Below are positions 41,300-49,601 of a DNA stretch of 64,000 bases, piece after piece. The stretch lies in the NCBI RefSeq assembly GCF_044068625.1, contig NZ_JBIPKH010000001.1, forward strand, positions 1-64,000. Direction: 5' to 3'. The DNA comes from Desulfurivibrio sp044068625. Its GTDB lineage: Bacteria; Desulfobacterota; Desulfobulbia; Desulfobulbales; Desulfurivibrionaceae. The notes below the pieces were generated by a model. It did no database searches and was not told where the DNA came from. It saw only the letters and a list, made by a program, of their open reading frames with translations. Numbering within the stretch: the first letter of the stretch is position 1; every line of letters starts with the position of its first letter. Made by a program: the position numbers and the translations under genes.

Positions 41300-42127
41300 A
41301 TGAAGAAAGCGGTCAAGGCCATGGTGATCACCGGCTACGGGACCAACTGCGAGGTGGAGATGGCCCAGGCCTGCAGGTTGGGTGGGGCCGAGCAGGTGGA
41401 TATCGTCCATATGAGCGAACTGCTCCACGGTGAATTCACCTTGGATGAGTATCACCTGCTCAACCTGCCCGGCGGCTTCCTGGACGGAGACGACCTCGGG
41501 GCCGGCCAGGCCGGCGCCCACCGCCTGCGCCACGCCACGGTAAAGCCGGGGGGTGAGCCGATCCGCGATCAGCTCTACCGTTTCATCGAGGCGGGCAAGC
41601 TGATCATCGGGGTCTGCAACGGCTTCCAACTGATGGTCAAGATGGGCCTGCTCCCCGGCTTCGACCATCGCTACGATCGCCGCCTGGTCAGCCTGACCCA
41701 CAACGACTCCAGCCGCTTTGAAGATCGCTGGGTCAACCTGCGGATCGATCCCGAAAGCCCCTGCGTTTTCACCCGGGGACTGGAACAGCTCTACCTGCCG
41801 GTGCGCCACGGGGAAGGCAAGTTCGTTCCCGCCAGCGAGACGGTCCTGGGCATGCTGGAGGAGAACCACCTGATCGCCATGCGCTACGCCGATCCGGAGA
41901 CCGGCGAGGCCACCATGCGCTATCCCTGGAACCCCAACGGCTCTCCCGGCGGAATCGCCGGCATCTGCGACCCCAGCGGTCGTCTCTTCGGCCTGATGCC
42001 CCACCCGGAGGCATTTCTCCACCGGGTCAACCATCCGCGCTGGACCCGGGAACAACTGCCCGAGGAGGGCCAAGGGGTGGCGCTCTTCCGCAACGGCATC
42101 GAATTCATCCGGGCCAACGTGCTGTAA
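41300..42127 (+). CDS. purQ: Phosphoribosylformylglycinamidine synthase, glutaminase subunit
   Basis: A 275-residue class I glutamine amidotransferase of the PurQ type. The nucleophile is C106 in IGVCNGFQLM; the His-Glu pair lies in MPHPEAFLH near 234-242. TGYGTNCEVEMAQA at the N-terminus and LPGGFLDGDDLGAG are family strings. It supplies ammonia for the fourth step of purine synthesis. It is slightly longer than short PurQ proteins (about 230). purS and purL are not in the window. The tatC gene follows after nine bases. Confidence 0.88.
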   Translation: MKKAVKAMVITGYGTNCEVEMAQACRLGGAEQVDIVHMSELLHGEFTLDEYHLLNLPGGFLDGDDLGAGQAGAHRLRHATVKPGGEPIRDQLYRFIEAGKLIIGVCNGFQLMVKMGLLPGFDHRYDRRLVSLTHNDSSRFEDRWVNLRIDPESPCVFTRGLEQLYLPVRHGEGKFVPASETVLGMLEENHLIAMRYADPETGEATMRYPWNPNGSPGGIAGICDPSGRLFGLMPHPEAFLHRVNHPRWTREQLPEEGQGVALFRNGIEFIRANVL

Positions 42128-42136
42128 GCGGACGGG

Positions 42137-42838
42137 ATGACGGCATCCAAAGGTCATCGTCTGGCCAGGCTGATCCTGGACTTGCGGACACCGATGCTCT
42201 ATCTGGGGATCCTGCTGGTGGCGGCCACCGCCGCCTTTACCGTGATTTCACCGCAAACTCTCCGCTTCCTGCAGGCCCACCTCAACCAGGAGCTGGCCTA
42301 TTTCACCGTCACCGATCCCTTCCTGGCCCACGTCAGGCTGGGGTTGGGGCTGGCCATCTTCACCACCGTGCCGCTCTTTTCCTGGTGGTTCTGGAAGGCC
42401 ATGGCCGGCCCCTTCAACCTTACCCGCCCCACCCGCGTCTGGTTCGTGCTCTTCAGCTGCCTGCTCTTTTATGGCGGCACCATCTTCTGTTTTATGGTAA
42501 CCCTGCCCCTGGGGGTTAATTTTCTGCTGGGCTATCAATCCGAGCAGTTACAGGCGGTGATCGCGGTGGGCAAATTCGTCACCTTCGTCACCGTCTTTGT
42601 CCTGGCCTTCGGCTTTATTGCCATGCTGCCGATCTTCATGGTCTTTGGAGCCAAGAGCCGCTTGCTGACCAGAAAAAGTTTCGAGCGCAACCGGGGCTAC
42701 GCGGTGCTGATCATCACCATCATCGCCGCCCTGATCACCCCCACGCCGGACATGGTCAACCTCTCCTTCATGGCAGTGCCGATGTATCTGCTTTACGAAT
42801 CGGGTATTATGATCATCAAGCTGCTTAAAATCGAGTGA
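42137..42838 (+). CDS. tatC: Twin-arginine translocase subunit TatC
   Basis: A 233-residue membrane protein with six predicted helices. Recognisable strings are the N-terminal HRLARLILDLRTPMLYLG, the periplasmic PFLAHVRLGLGLAIF, FNLTRPTRVWFV and RNRGYAVLIITIIAALITPTPD near 190-212. The E/P signature FxxMLPIF is present as FIAMLPIF. TatC binds the twin-arginine signal peptide and recruits TatA (29058-29294). It is placed after purQ and before ftsB rather than in a tatABC operon. Confidence 0.93.
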   Translation: MTASKGHRLARLILDLRTPMLYLGILLVAATAAFTVISPQTLRFLQAHLNQELAYFTVTDPFLAHVRLGLGLAIFTTVPLFSWWFWKAMAGPFNLTRPTRVWFVLFSCLLFYGGTIFCFMVTLPLGVNFLLGYQSEQLQAVIAVGKFVTFVTVFVLAFGFIAMLPIFMVFGAKSRLLTRKSFERNRGYAVLIITIIAALITPTPDMVNLSFMAVPMYLLYESGIMIIKLLKIE

Positions 42839-42866
42839 CGACTCGAGAGAGGAATAGACAGAAAAG

Positions 42867-43163
42867 ATGCCCCGCCCATATCAGTCAAAAGAGAAAAATC
42901 CGGCCAAGGCCGTCACCCTGCTCTTAATGGCCCTGGTGGTTCTCTGGATGCTGCTGAGCCCCTATGGTCTCTGGCAATACTCGAAAATTTCCCGGGAACT
43001 GGCGGGCCTGCAAGCGGAAAACAGCCGGCTGGAACAGGAAAATCAGGAACTGCTCATCGAAATTGCGAAGTTAAGCAACGACCCGAAGTATATTGAAGAG
43101 GTGGCCCGCCGCCAGCACGGGCTACTGAAAAAAAATGAGATGATCTTCAATTTCAGCCGCTGA
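42867..43163 (+). CDS. ftsB: FtsB/DivIC-type septum formation protein
   Basis: A 98-residue bitopic protein. A membrane helix spans about residues 15-34, followed by a coiled coil (LAGLQAENSRLEQENQELLIEIAKL, split by heptads) and the FtsB-like end YIEEVARRQHGLLKKNEMIF. FtsB bridges FtsL and FtsQ in the divisome. The first 14 residues are polar, as expected for the cytoplasmic side. The 3' end overlaps the convergent Cys-rich gene by 11 bases. Confidence 0.88.
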   Translation: MPRPYQSKEKNPAKAVTLLLMALVVLWMLLSPYGLWQYSKISRELAGLQAENSRLEQENQELLIEIAKLSNDPKYIEEVARRQHGLLKKNEMIFNFSR

Positions 43164-43344
43164 GCCGCCTCTTCCCCCTCCGGCCAGACCACCCGGCCTC
43201 CAGCTCGGCCACCTTTTTTTCCAACTCCTCACTGAGCTTGACCCGTCCTTCCAGCACGCAGCCCCGGCGCCCGGGGATGCAGTCGGACTTCAACTTTTGG
43301 CAGTTGTTCAAATTAAAATCGTAGTTACGGCAGGAAAAAGTCAT
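43153..43344 (-). CDS. Small cysteine-rich protein of unknown function
   Basis: A 63-residue protein. Its first half has four cysteines (C5, C15, C22, C29) in the pattern C-x9-C-x6-C-x6-C, with NYDF, LKSDCIPG and RRGC between them; the second half is a charged helix (SEELEKKVAELE). The start codon has AGGAG nine bases upstream, which supports translation. The four-cysteine spacing would suit a zinc or iron-sulfur site. I recall similar short proteins in Desulfobacterota, but no function. It overlaps the end of ftsB by 11 bases. Confidence 0.7.
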   Translation of the reverse strand: MTFSCRNYDFNLNNCQKLKSDCIPGRRGCVLEGRVKLSEELEKKVAELEAGWSGRRGKRRLSG

Positions 43345-43373
43345 GAGTCACGGCTCCTGTTCCGGTGCTGAAC

Positions 43374-43856
43374 TTAAGGATAATCGCTGAAGAGGAGAGT
43401 ACCGCTGCCCCGGCCGATCTCCCGCCAGGAAGCCACCGGGAAGGAGAAGGCCACCAGGCCGCAAGGGGGAATGGTGCCGAACTTTTCCCCACTGAACCAC
43501 TCCGCCAGCAGAGAGAGGTAGGGGTTGTGGCCCACCAGCATCACCCGGGCCAGCTGGTCGTCAAAGCTCTGGGTCAGGCCCAGCAAGAGATCCAGAGCCT
43601 CATAATAGATCTTCTCGTCATAAGCGATCCGGTCGGCCGGATAACCCAGGGATTCGGCAAAAATAGCCGCGGTCTGGCGGGTTCTCCGGGCGGGACTGGC
43701 CACAATCAGTTCCGGAAAAAATGCGTGGGCCCGCAAGCGCTGGGCCATCACCGGGGCATCGGCCAGGCCGCGTTGATCAAGCTCCCGTTCAAAATCACCG
43801 GCCTGGGCATTCTGCCAGCCCGATTTGGCGTGCCGCAATAAACAGAGGGTCTTCAT
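43374..43856 (-). CDS. sixA: Phosphohistidine phosphatase SixA-like
   Basis: A 160-residue histidine phosphatase. The catalytic signature LRHAKSGW is at residues 7-14 (H9). The second histidine lies in VGHNPYLS near 109-116, and SPARRTRQTA supplies the phosphate-binding arginines. SixA removes phosphate from histidine phosphotransfer domains such as ArcB or NPr. The ATG at 43856 has GGGGGAGAG six bases away, favouring it over the ATG at 43862. The gene follows the M48 lipoprotein gene on the same strand. Confidence 0.92.
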   Translation of the reverse strand: MKTLCLLRHAKSGWQNAQAGDFERELDQRGLADAPVMAQRLRAHAFFPELIVASPARRTRQTAAIFAESLGYPADRIAYDEKIYYEALDLLLGLTQSFDDQLARVMLVGHNPYLSLLAEWFSGEKFGTIPPCGLVAFSFPVASWREIGRGSGTLLFSDYP

Positions 43857-43887
43857 GACCATCTCTCCCCCAAGGTTCGGAAAAAAG

Positions 43888-45261
43888 TTAGCGGGTCGGG
43901 GGCTGGGCGGGCGGCGGGCTCAACACCCCCCACTCCACCAGGCGCTGGTGGGCATAAGCCGACTGGCCACCGTCACGGACCTGCCGCAGATAGAGGAGGT
44001 ATTCCCGGGAGGCCGCCTCGTTCTGGCCCATGTTTTCCAGGGCCACCCCCTTCAGGAAGGTGATATTGGGATTGCCGGGCAGCAGCCGCTCATAAGCCTC
44101 GAAATAACGGTGGGCGGTGGGGCTGTCGCCCAGGCCCAAACGGGCGATGCCGGCCACCTGCAGGGCCTGGGGCTCCTCGGGGTAAACCGCTCGGGCGGCT
44201 TCGGCAAAACGGGCCGCCTCCTCTTTTTGGCCCAAGCCGTACTGACAGCGGGACATCAGCAGCAGGCCCGGGTAATCATCGGGGGCCAGGGTCAGAGCCC
44301 TTTGCAAGTGGGGCTCGGCCTGGCCAAAATTTTCCCGCGCCATCTCCCTCTCTCCGGCCTGCTGGGCCTCGATGGCCGGCCGCAAACGGCGCAGGGCCGC
44401 CAGGTTGTCCTGATAACGCTCCCGGTGGCGCGCCCGCCCCTGCTCTTCCCGGTAGCGGCTAACCACCAGATCTTCGGCGGTGGCCAAACGCTCGCTGCTC
44501 ATGGGGTGGGTGGAGAACATCAGTTGGAGGGCGTTGGGTTTGTGCCGGGACTGCTCCACCAGCATCCGGTGCAGGCCCACCATCCCGGCGGGATTATGAC
44601 CGGCCCTGGCCGCGTATTCCATTCCCAAGTCATCGGCTTCCCGCTCATTTTCCCGGCTGTAATGGGCCAGCAGGGCGCCGGCGGTCAACCCGCCCAAAGT
44701 CTGGACCAGGGGAGCCAGCCCCTGGCGATCCTCGGAGGTTGCCACCGCCACCCCGGCTCCCACCACCGCCAGTTGGGCGAAGATCCCCTTGCTCATCCGC
44801 TGGGCGGCGTGACGGGCGTTGACATGGCCGATCTCATGCCCCAACAGAGCCACCAGTTCAGCCTCATCCTCCAGCTCCAGCAGGATGCCGCGGGTCACCC
44901 CGACGGTGCCGCCGGGAAAGGCGTAGGCGTTGATATAGTTGGCGTTGACCACCTGGAAAGAGTAAGGCATCCCGGGTCGATGGGAGTGGAGGGCAAGACC
45001 GGCCCCCAGGGAACCCACATAGCTATTGAGGGCGCCGTCCCGGGAAATGCCGAAATCGGCGGAAAACTGGTGGGGAGAGTGTTCACGATCGATGGCGATC
45101 TCCCGCTCCTCGGAGAGCAGCATCAACTGCTGCCGGCCGGTGACCGGATTGACCGCGCAACCATTGAGGACCAGACCGGCGGCGGAGGCCGACATCAAAG
45201 CCAGAAAATCTCGACGGGAGAGCCGCGGGGTGGAGTGGCGACGATAAACAGGTTGGTTCAT
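43888..45261 (-). CDS. Tat-exported M48 metalloprotease lipoprotein with TPRs
   Basis: A 457-residue protein. The N-terminus has a Tat-type motif SRRDFLALM (R16-R17) and a lipobox ending in NGC (C35), so it should be a Tat-exported lipoprotein. The protease domain has HEIGH at 142-146 and ENEREADDLGMEY near 190. STHPMSSERL marks the BepA/LoiP-like group. The C-terminal half contains TPR-like helices. The ATG at 45261 follows GAGG at good spacing; a start at 45279 adds only six residues. It parallels the M48/TPR protein at 17983 and could act on outer-membrane proteins. Confidence 0.9.
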   Translation of the reverse strand: MNQPVYRRHSTPRLSRRDFLALMSASAAGLVLNGCAVNPVTGRQQLMLLSEEREIAIDREHSPHQFSADFGISRDGALNSYVGSLGAGLALHSHRPGMPYSFQVVNANYINAYAFPGGTVGVTRGILLELEDEAELVALLGHEIGHVNARHAAQRMSKGIFAQLAVVGAGVAVATSEDRQGLAPLVQTLGGLTAGALLAHYSRENEREADDLGMEYAARAGHNPAGMVGLHRMLVEQSRHKPNALQLMFSTHPMSSERLATAEDLVVSRYREEQGRARHRERYQDNLAALRRLRPAIEAQQAGEREMARENFGQAEPHLQRALTLAPDDYPGLLLMSRCQYGLGQKEEAARFAEAARAVYPEEPQALQVAGIARLGLGDSPTAHRYFEAYERLLPGNPNITFLKGVALENMGQNEAASREYLLYLRQVRDGGQSAYAHQRLVEWGVLSPPPAQPPTR

Positions 45262-45352
45262 GGCGAGCCTCATTGGCAAAAAAACCGGATTTGCCCCCCA
45301 ATATAAAATATTTCTGCGGCCGGTGGCCTATTTTCCGGCGGGAGTTCCCAAA

Positions 45353-46576
45353 TTAACGGAAGATAACCCGGCAGAAGCGGCGCTTACCCACCTTCAACAA
45401 AACCTCGCCGGTGGCCGGAATGGTGGTTTCCACCGCCGTGATTTTGTCGCCGTTGACGCTCACCGCCTGCTGCTGGATCATCCGCCGGGCCTCCCCGGTG
45501 CTCTTGACCAGACCGGCATCACAGAGCAGCCGCGGCAGCCACAGGGGCTCAGGCTCGGCTGCCAGGGTTATCTCCGGCAAATCCGCGGGCAGTTCATGCT
45601 GCTTAAAGACCCGTTCAAAGTTCTCCTCGGCCCGGCCGGCCGCCTCGGGGCCATGGAAGCGGGCCACCAATTCTCGGGCCAGACGCTGCTTGATCGCCTT
45701 GGGGTGGGCCTGGCCCGCCTCCATCCGGCGACGCAACTCAGTGACCTCCCCCAGGGAGAGGTCGCTGAGCAGTTCGTAGTAGCGAAACATCAACTGATCG
45801 GGCATGGAGAGGGTCTTGCCGTAGATATCATCGGCACTTTCGGTGATCCCGATATAGTTGCCCAAAGACTTGCTCATCTTGTTGGCCCCGTCCAACCCCT
45901 CCAGCAGGGGCATGGTCAGAACCACCTGGGGCGACTGCCCCCAGGCCCGCTGCAGATCGCGCCCCATCAGCAGATTGAAAAGCTGATCGGTGCCACCCAG
46001 TTCCACATCGGCCTTAAGGGCCACCGAGTCGTAACCCTGGATCAGGGGATACATGAACTCGTGGATCCCAATGGGTTTCTCCCCGGCGAAGCGTTGCTTG
46101 AAATCCTCCCGCTCCAGCATCCTGGCCACCGTAAGCTGGCCGGCCAGTTCGATCATCTCTTTGGAGGTGAGTTTGTTCAACCAGTGGCTGTTGAAAACCA
46201 CCCGGGTTTTTTCCGGGTCGAGAATTTTGAAGACCTGCTCCTTGTAGGTCTCGGCGTTGGTCGCCACATCTTGGGCGCTCAGGGGTTTTCTGGTCTCCGA
46301 TTTACCGGTGGGATCACCGATCATCCCGGTGAAATCGCCGATCAGGAAACAGATCTCATGGCCCAGATCCTGGAAATGCTTCATCTTCTGAATCAACACC
46401 GTATGGCCCAGGTGGAGATCGGGGGCGGTGGGATCAAACCCCGCCTTGACCCGGAGCGGCAACCCGCTCGCCTGGGATTTACGCAGCTTCTTCTCCAGAT
46501 CCTCCGGGGAGATCACCTGCACCGCCCCCCGGGTCAGGTACTCCATCTGCTCACTGATACTCATCTTCTTGCTCAT
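45353..46576 (-). CDS. tyrS: Tyrosyl-tRNA synthetase
   Basis: A class I synthetase of about 407 residues, of the TyrRS type with a downstream S4 domain. The HIGH-like motif is DLHLGHTVL near residue 50, and the second motif is KMSKSLGNYI near 230. The C-terminal S4 RNA-binding part has GEARRMIQQQAVSVNGDKI. It charges tRNA-Tyr. The start is ambiguous between 46600, 46576 and 46564; the first would overlap the RNase Y gene's end. I use 46576 because it separates the two genes by 13 bases. Confidence 0.95.
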   Translation of the reverse strand: MSKKMSISEQMEYLTRGAVQVISPEDLEKKLRKSQASGLPLRVKAGFDPTAPDLHLGHTVLIQKMKHFQDLGHEICFLIGDFTGMIGDPTGKSETRKPLSAQDVATNAETYKEQVFKILDPEKTRVVFNSHWLNKLTSKEMIELAGQLTVARMLEREDFKQRFAGEKPIGIHEFMYPLIQGYDSVALKADVELGGTDQLFNLLMGRDLQRAWGQSPQVVLTMPLLEGLDGANKMSKSLGNYIGITESADDIYGKTLSMPDQLMFRYYELLSDLSLGEVTELRRRMEAGQAHPKAIKQRLARELVARFHGPEAAGRAEENFERVFKQHELPADLPEITLAAEPEPLWLPRLLCDAGLVKSTGEARRMIQQQAVSVNGDKITAVETTIPATGEVLLKVGKRRFCRVIFR

Positions 46577-46589
46577 CGCCGTTTTGCCC

Positions 46590-48155
46590 CTACTTGGCAT
46601 ACTCCACCGTTCTGCTCTCCCGGATCACCGTTACCCTGATCTGGCCGGGGTAGGTCAACTCCTCCTCGATCTTTTTGACGATATCCTTGGTGACCAAAGC
46701 CGCTTCGGCATCGCTGAGCTTGCCGCTGTCCACGATCACCCGGATCTCCCGCCCGGCCTGGATGGCGTAAGACTTGTCCACTCCCTTGAAGCCGTTGGCG
46801 ATCTTTTCCAGATCCTCCAGGCGCTTGACATAGGACTCCAGCATCTCCTTGCGGGCTCCGGGCCGGGCCCCGGAGAGGGCGTCGGCCGACTGGACCAGAA
46901 TATCGAGCAGGCTTTCGGGGGCCACATCCTCATGATGGGCGGCAATGGCATGGACCACCTCGGGGGACTCGCCATACTTCTTGGCCAGATCGGCCCCGAT
47001 GCTGGCATGGGACCCCTCCACCTCGTGATCCACCGCTTTACCGATATCGTGGAGCAGGCCGGCCCGCTTGGCCTGTTTGACATTGATCCCCAGCTCGGAG
47101 GCCATTATGCCGCAAAGAAAAGCCACCTCCAGGGAGTGCTGCAGGCAGTTCTGACTGTAACTGGTCCGGTACTTGAGCCGGCCCAGCAGCTTGATCAGTT
47201 CGGGGTTGACCCCGTGGGCGCCCACGTCGAAGGTGGCCTGTTCCCCAGCCTCCCGCATCCCCACTTCCAGCTCCTCGGCCACTTTATTGACCACCTCTTC
47301 AATCCGGGCCGGGTGGATTCGGCCGTCGGCGATCAGCCGCTCCAAAGCCAGTCTGGCCACCTCCCGGCGCACCGGATTAAAACCGGAGAGGATCACCGCC
47401 TCGGGGGTGTCGTCAATGATCACATCGATGCCGGTGGCCGCCTCGATGGCCCGAATATTACGTCCTTCCCGACCAATGATCCGGCCCTTCATCTCATCGC
47501 CGGGCAACGGCACCACCGAAACAGTTCTTTCGGCGACATAATCACCGGCATAGCGGGAGATTGCCAGGGCCAGGATATTTTTGGCCTTACGATCGGCCTT
47601 GAGCTTCATCTCGTTTTCGATCTTGACCACCGCCTTGGCCGCCTCCATCCGGGCCTCGCTTTCGATGGCCTCAATCAGCATCGCCTTGGCCTCCTCCCGG
47701 GAGATACCGGCGATCTTCTCCAACCGTCCCCGCTGCTCTTCCACCAAGGTGTCGATCTCGCGGTGGCGGCTTTTTAATTTCTCCTCCTCCCGGCCCAGGT
47801 TCTGCTCCTTCTTGATCAGCTCCATCTCCCGCTGGTCCAGCAGGTCGATCTTGCGTTCCATCTGGTCCAGCTTCTGGATCAGCCTTTTCTCCTCCTCGGC
47901 CACCTCCCGCTTGCGCTCGCGGATCTCCTTCTCCACTTCCTGCTTGAGCTGCAGCGCCTCGTCCCGGCTCTGGAGAGCGGCCTCCTTACGGATCCGGTCG
48001 GCCTCGGCCAAAGCATTCTCCACCAGCTTCCGCCCTTGGGCCTCGGCATCCTTGCGGCGGCCCTCGGCGATAAATCTGCGCAGCATAAACCCGACCGCCA
48101 GCCCGGCAACCAGGCCCAGCAGGCCCACCAAAATAATCAACATAATATTTGACAC
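46590..48155 (-). CDS. rny: Ribonuclease Y
   Basis: A 521-residue membrane-anchored endoribonuclease. An N-terminal helix (about 4-24) is followed by a long charged coiled coil to about 200, a KH domain (GRIIGREGRNIRAIEAATGI, split) near 215-265 and an HD domain with LLHDIGKAVDHE near 345. RNase Y starts mRNA decay in many bacteria. The length is canonical. It sits between tyrS and the probable 6S RNA. A 500-base leader region precedes it. Confidence 0.96.
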   Translation of the reverse strand: MSNIMLIILVGLLGLVAGLAVGFMLRRFIAEGRRKDAEAQGRKLVENALAEADRIRKEAALQSRDEALQLKQEVEKEIRERKREVAEEEKRLIQKLDQMERKIDLLDQREMELIKKEQNLGREEEKLKSRHREIDTLVEEQRGRLEKIAGISREEAKAMLIEAIESEARMEAAKAVVKIENEMKLKADRKAKNILALAISRYAGDYVAERTVSVVPLPGDEMKGRIIGREGRNIRAIEAATGIDVIIDDTPEAVILSGFNPVRREVARLALERLIADGRIHPARIEEVVNKVAEELEVGMREAGEQATFDVGAHGVNPELIKLLGRLKYRTSYSQNCLQHSLEVAFLCGIMASELGINVKQAKRAGLLHDIGKAVDHEVEGSHASIGADLAKKYGESPEVVHAIAAHHEDVAPESLLDILVQSADALSGARPGARKEMLESYVKRLEDLEKIANGFKGVDKSYAIQAGREIRVIVDSGKLSDAEAALVTKDIVKKIEEELTYPGQIRVTVIRESRTVEYAK

Positions 48156-48593
48156 GGACTCCCCCCCTTGCAGATTAGATTATGAACAGCATCCAAGAGA
48201 GGAAAGGCAGGAAGAGAACGGGGAAGAAAGAGGGTATTTGCGCAAACCGGCACCCCAACCCTGAGCAGGGAAAGAGGCAGGATCGCCCAAATCGGGCGGA
48301 CCGCACTGGTCATCGGTTTCAACAACTGCCCGGCCGTCGATCGTCAGCCGAAAGAGCGGCGACTAAAGCCAGAAATGTTTAAGCCTCCGTCGGCAACGGA
48401 ATAGAGAACCCACCGCCAAAAGATCCTGTTGTCTCAACCAATGCCGTTAAACCCGCAACCGGATCAGACAGCCCCCTCGGGAGTGCCCTGAGCGCTTGCT
48501 AAAAACCCTCGAATATCACCGGGCGCCACGCCCGCCGGCTTCCGGCAGGGGTGCGACGCTTAAAAAAGACTGCTTCCTCTCTCGTACAGGACC
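48156..48593. other. Long non-coding gap upstream of rny
   Basis: About 440 bases between the rny start and the terminator of the 6S RNA/zapA unit. No frame here shows a protein family. It should hold the rny promoter and a long leader. A GC-rich stretch with GGGCGCC and CCGCCGGC near 48520-48545 may fold, but I cannot assign a known RNA. Confidence 0.5.
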
Positions 48594-48620
48594 ATATATA
48601 AAAACCCCTTCACCGGGGTT
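48594..48620 (-). terminator. Intrinsic terminator downstream of 6S RNA
   Basis: On the minus strand: stem AACCCC/GGGGTT around GGTGAA, then TTTATATA. A further 9-bp hairpin (GGGGCGCTC with its complement, 48637-48669) lies between it and the 6S RNA. Confidence 0.65.
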
Positions 48621-48674
48621 GCCACCCAGACAGCAGGGGGCGCTCCAGCACCAGATGGAAGAGCGCCCCAAAGA

Positions 48675-48866
48675 AAAAATTCCCCCGCCATTGCCGTGCC
48701 CGGACAGTGACATCGAACCTAACAGTGTTAGGTGGGCGATACCTGCGTTTCCATCTTAAGGAATTCGCCCGAAAACGAGTTCCTTGCAGAAAACAGCTAG
48801 CGGTCACCCTCAATGTCAATGTTGGCTCGAAATTTTTCTGCCCGACCACAAACAAGGCAGGGGAAA
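48675..48866 (-). ncRNA. ssrS: Probable 6S RNA
   Basis: Located immediately after zapA, the conserved position of 6S RNA in many bacteria. The minus-strand sequence closes into one long rod. Its 5' arm TTTCCCC-GCC-TTG...GGGCAG pairs, with small bulges, to the 3' arm CTGTCC...CAA-GGC-GGGGGAA. A T-run follows at 48680-48675. The middle is a less paired bubble and a terminal hairpin region rich in GGAACTCG...CGAATTCC. 6S RNA mimics an open promoter and traps the housekeeping RNA polymerase. Ends are estimates. A covariance search with the Rfam 6S model would settle it. Confidence 0.7.
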
Positions 48867-48869
48867 CTG

Positions 48870-49163
48870 TTAAGTATCCTCGCGGGCGACCCGCTCGACC
48901 CGTTCGCCCAGCCGGCCCAGGTGCTGCTCCACCTGTTGCCGGTACTCCTTAAACTCTCGCTTCAGCCGAACATACTGACCGGCCATGTTCAAACTGGTGA
49001 GGATGGCGGCCTTATTGGCCGGCAACCCCCGACTACTTCCCCGGCTGACCTCCTCCAGGTGGGTCTTGACCAGCTGCAGGATCTCCTGCACATCCTCCTC
49101 GGGAGCATCGGTGAAGAGGGGGTACTCCTGGCCCAGGACCTCAAATTTAACCAGCCGTTCCAA
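48870..49163 (-). CDS. zapA: Cell division protein ZapA
   Basis: A protein of about 97 residues that crosslinks FtsZ filaments. Family strings are LVKFEVLGQEYPLFTD at the start, then DVQEILQLVKTHLEEV and ILTSLNMAGQYVRLKREF, then a C-terminal coiled coil. I place the start at a TTG (49163) because AAGGAG lies six bases before it and the product then begins MERLVKFEVLG like other ZapA proteins. The upstream TTG at 49190 lacks a ribosome site. zapB lies 60 bases upstream and the 6S RNA directly downstream. Confidence 0.9.
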   Translation of the reverse strand: MERLVKFEVLGQEYPLFTDAPEEDVQEILQLVKTHLEEVSRGSSRGLPANKAAILTSLNMAGQYVRLKREFKEYRQQVEQHLGRLGERVERVAREDT

Positions 49164-49225
49164 GCCCGTCTCCTTAACAAGGGTTACCAAAAACAGCGGC
49201 GCTTAGCAACAGGTTTTGCAGCGGG

Positions 49226-49501
49226 CTAATCCTGCCCCGCTTCGTCGGTCACAGCGGGTTGCTGGGAGGTAAAGTTGCGTTCCCATTTTTCAATGGTATC
49301 AATAATGCCGCCAACCCGGTGGCGAACCTGGTCCTTCTCCTCCCGCAGGCGGGCAAGCTCCTGCTTCAGCTCACGATTTTCCTCGCCAAGCAGCTGCAGC
49401 TGTTCGCCAAGCTCTCTTTTTTCGGCGGCCACGGTATCCAGACTGCCCAGCAAATTATTGACTATCGCTTCCAGGCGACTAAGACTCTCCACATGATCCA
49501 T
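49226..49501 (-). CDS. zapB: ZapB-like coiled-coil division protein
   Basis: A 91-residue protein that is almost entirely coiled coil from residue 5 to 75, with heptads in LGEENRELKQELARLREEKDQV, ending GGIIDTIEKWE. Its size, its low complexity and its position before zapA indicate the ZapB role of linking the Z-ring and chromosome terminus. The name rests on context more than on sequence, because coiled coils match loosely. GGGAG lies ten bases before the ATG, and TATAAT overlaps that region, so the leader is very short or the promoter lies farther up. Confidence 0.75.
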   Translation of the reverse strand: MDHVESLSRLEAIVNNLLGSLDTVAAEKRELGEQLQLLGEENRELKQELARLREEKDQVRHRVGGIIDTIEKWERNFTSQQPAVTDEAGQD

Positions 49502-49601
49502 GATAATTATACTCCCAAAAAAATAACAAAAATCAAGTCAGTTAGAAGATACTATTCAGAATAAACAGCAAACGGCAATCTACCTTGAGCGTCCCTGGTG
49601 G

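Noticed and set aside
43825..47777. Long plus-strand frames (459 to 493 codons) opposite the M48 protease, tyrS and rny genes
   Set aside because: All are antisense to genes with full motif sets; their translations are compositionally biased and unlike any family.
48610..48855. An 81-codon minus-strand frame within the 6S RNA region
   Set aside because: It lies over the predicted paired rod, lacks a ribosome site and has no family resemblance; the RNA explanation fits position and structure better.
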